64,000 bases of DNA from Candidatus Kapaibacterium sp. (lineage in GTDB: Bacteria > Bacteroidota > Ignavibacteria > Kapaibacteriales > UBA7675), in NCBI GenBank assembly GCA_028284775.1, contig JANQRB010000142.1, forward strand, positions 1-64,000, written 5' to 3'. This document shows, in pieces, positions 63,901 to 64,000 of the stretch (the stretch's first letter is position 1; the number at the start of each line of letters is the position of its first letter). A program made the translations under genes and the position numbers. The notes beneath the pieces are model-generated. The model made no database searches, had not been told where the DNA came from, and saw only the letters and a list, made by a program, of their open reading frames with translations.

Positions 63901-64000
63901 TCAGATCAAAACTAGGGCCGGCGGACTCAGGCGGGGGAATACATTTGGTGTCGTCCGTCCCGAAAGAATGCAGGGGTTGATCCGCGTCGTCGGTAACGGG
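60980..64000 (-). CDS. Giant choice-of-anchor-D secreted protein, tandem paralogue (5' end outside window)
   Basis: The frame is open to the right edge, so 1006 C-terminal residues are visible and the start lies beyond the window. The visible part repeats the design of the product at 56060: a last SBBP-like blade (YLSYYGGAFGDHPFGIG), two Ig/PKD-like units (from about residue 120 of the fragment; LEFCEGGSVELDAGDGF, LCDGGTVTLDAGPGF) and anchor-D sandwiches from about 265 (LDFGELDGC, ANFGTVLLCDPT, VDFGNLNGCEANS). The cohesin-like module (about 790-915; LRYNATMFFP, LLGNEASS) and type A sorting domain (ALMMPNPSGGQ ... RSLLVIK) close it. The 72-bp gap to the next gene has no recognisable promoter, so transcription may continue through 60907 and 55992. 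Confidence 0.88.
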   Translation of the reverse strand, partial: PVTDDADQPLHSFGTDDTKCIPPPESAGPSFDLMYGKIPPGTPRAFSYLSYYGGAFGDHPFGIGTIGETTEDGNIVITGMTSSFDLKVVKPFQKTKSLVEEVFLFEYGCNPGTDITVIGELEFCEGGSVELDAGDGFAQYEWSDGQTTQRISVEESGDYFVTVTDELGCVFSTEPVNVKVWPIPEPIITADGPTVLCDGGTVTLDAGPGFATYKWSNDEETQKITVSSEGVYFVTVANEGGCEAETSINVVVRKKPEPSSDPLALDFGELDGCKTSETIDLTFNNPEGFPILIESITFDDPAYSFTAPTLDAEVPAGGSIPITVLFSPGPDTPPQAQMTIAGSPCEWTYQLDVRGSKGEIVFSADPVSANFGTVLLCDPTPRDTTIELFNNGTSDIIVSEPSIGAPFTLLDPEDWPQTVAPGATLALRISYEPQQSGNSALELRVPFVAGDCDETLRIGFSGLAADAELQTVAKVDFGNLNGCEANSDREIVLRNDSDLPLQLLEVLDAAGDVSLLDDVPLTVDANGNRTIRLRFAPQTNDVLIGSLVLRYALGPCEKEITLSYEGSKEGTDFTVPPSLDFATLVTCNEETGSLEVRVESQAGGTIKSVTTSGPFSSSFTEGDAVPADFTISFEPQSDGDASGSIELVFEPCDIVRTIELSGRRETHTLEGPSARDFGIAALGGAVQEELRYRNTGSGNFSIDALDCIAAPFRVLSPAASELPIDLEPGEELIITVEFQPTEAGDASGQLCVRNNAPCAVAVETALTARGSDPRGSATILLPDLSAHPDARSFRIPLIAENVDLPDPQAEYALTAYLRYNATMFFPNSLSAGTLAGNSIFQGERLLVLNLDNVSLAEGAVLTEIVGDVLLGNEASSVLHLDSVIWTKGNIEAAVESGSLTLDELCEAAGTRLLDYDEEFGIALMMPNPSGGQVEIAVRGIAGETSVLSIFSLSGQEVYRAEWITPGGHAGRTAQIVSPDVDLVAGYYQVVLKSSVWSDTRSLLVIK

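Overview
The window looks like a chromosome segment from a diderm bacterium of the Fibrobacterota-Chlorobiota-Bacteroidota (FCB) group, most like the Ignavibacteria/Kapabacteria branch. Three things suggest this: many large secreted proteins end in a type IX secretion (T9SS) type A sorting domain; OmpA-family, SBBP-repeat and choice-of-anchor-D proteins are abundant; and there is a serine palmitoyltransferase-like enzyme. The placement is inferred from protein style, because the window carries no rRNA. I saw no tRNA, CRISPR array, insertion sequence or prophage.

Left part (1-27 kb): a truncated secreted protein; a 1.4 kb gene-poor stretch; a sphingolipid-type PLP enzyme divergent from lon; an outer-membrane barrel protein; pgi; an OmpA protein with calcium-binding repeats; a thioredoxin-like DUF255 protein; and a minus-strand flagellar export-gate cluster fliP-fliQ-fliR-flhB-flhA. 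Next come two T9SS-targeted PQQ-type sugar dehydrogenases, separated by 1.6 kb that holds a decaying tandem duplication of a small membrane ORF, and then a lytic transglycosylase lipoprotein with five LysM repeats.

Middle (27-38 kb): a tightly coupled three-gene operon (outer-membrane protein, lipoprotein, and a propeller/CRD/OmpA-like protein resembling the T9SS component PorE), then metG with a strong bidirectional terminator. Two small genes lie in the gaps: a 31-residue membrane peptide and a 58-residue basic protein.

Right part (35-64 kb): a cell-surface island. It has two paralogous ECF sigma/anti-sigma modules (sigma 186 residues each; anti-sigma with one membrane segment and a TPR-like tail). 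Around them are large CTD-bearing secreted proteins and OmpA-type partners, all on the minus strand.

The main discovery is a shared promoter, TGTAAC-N17-GTTC (once GTTT). It lies upstream of both sigma genes and of four of the secreted-protein genes, always with exactly 17 bases between the boxes. This defines a likely autoregulated ECF regulon controlling T9SS cargo and surface-protein operons. The sigma promoters also fix the sigma start codons: both proteins come out at 186 residues with nearly equal leader lengths.
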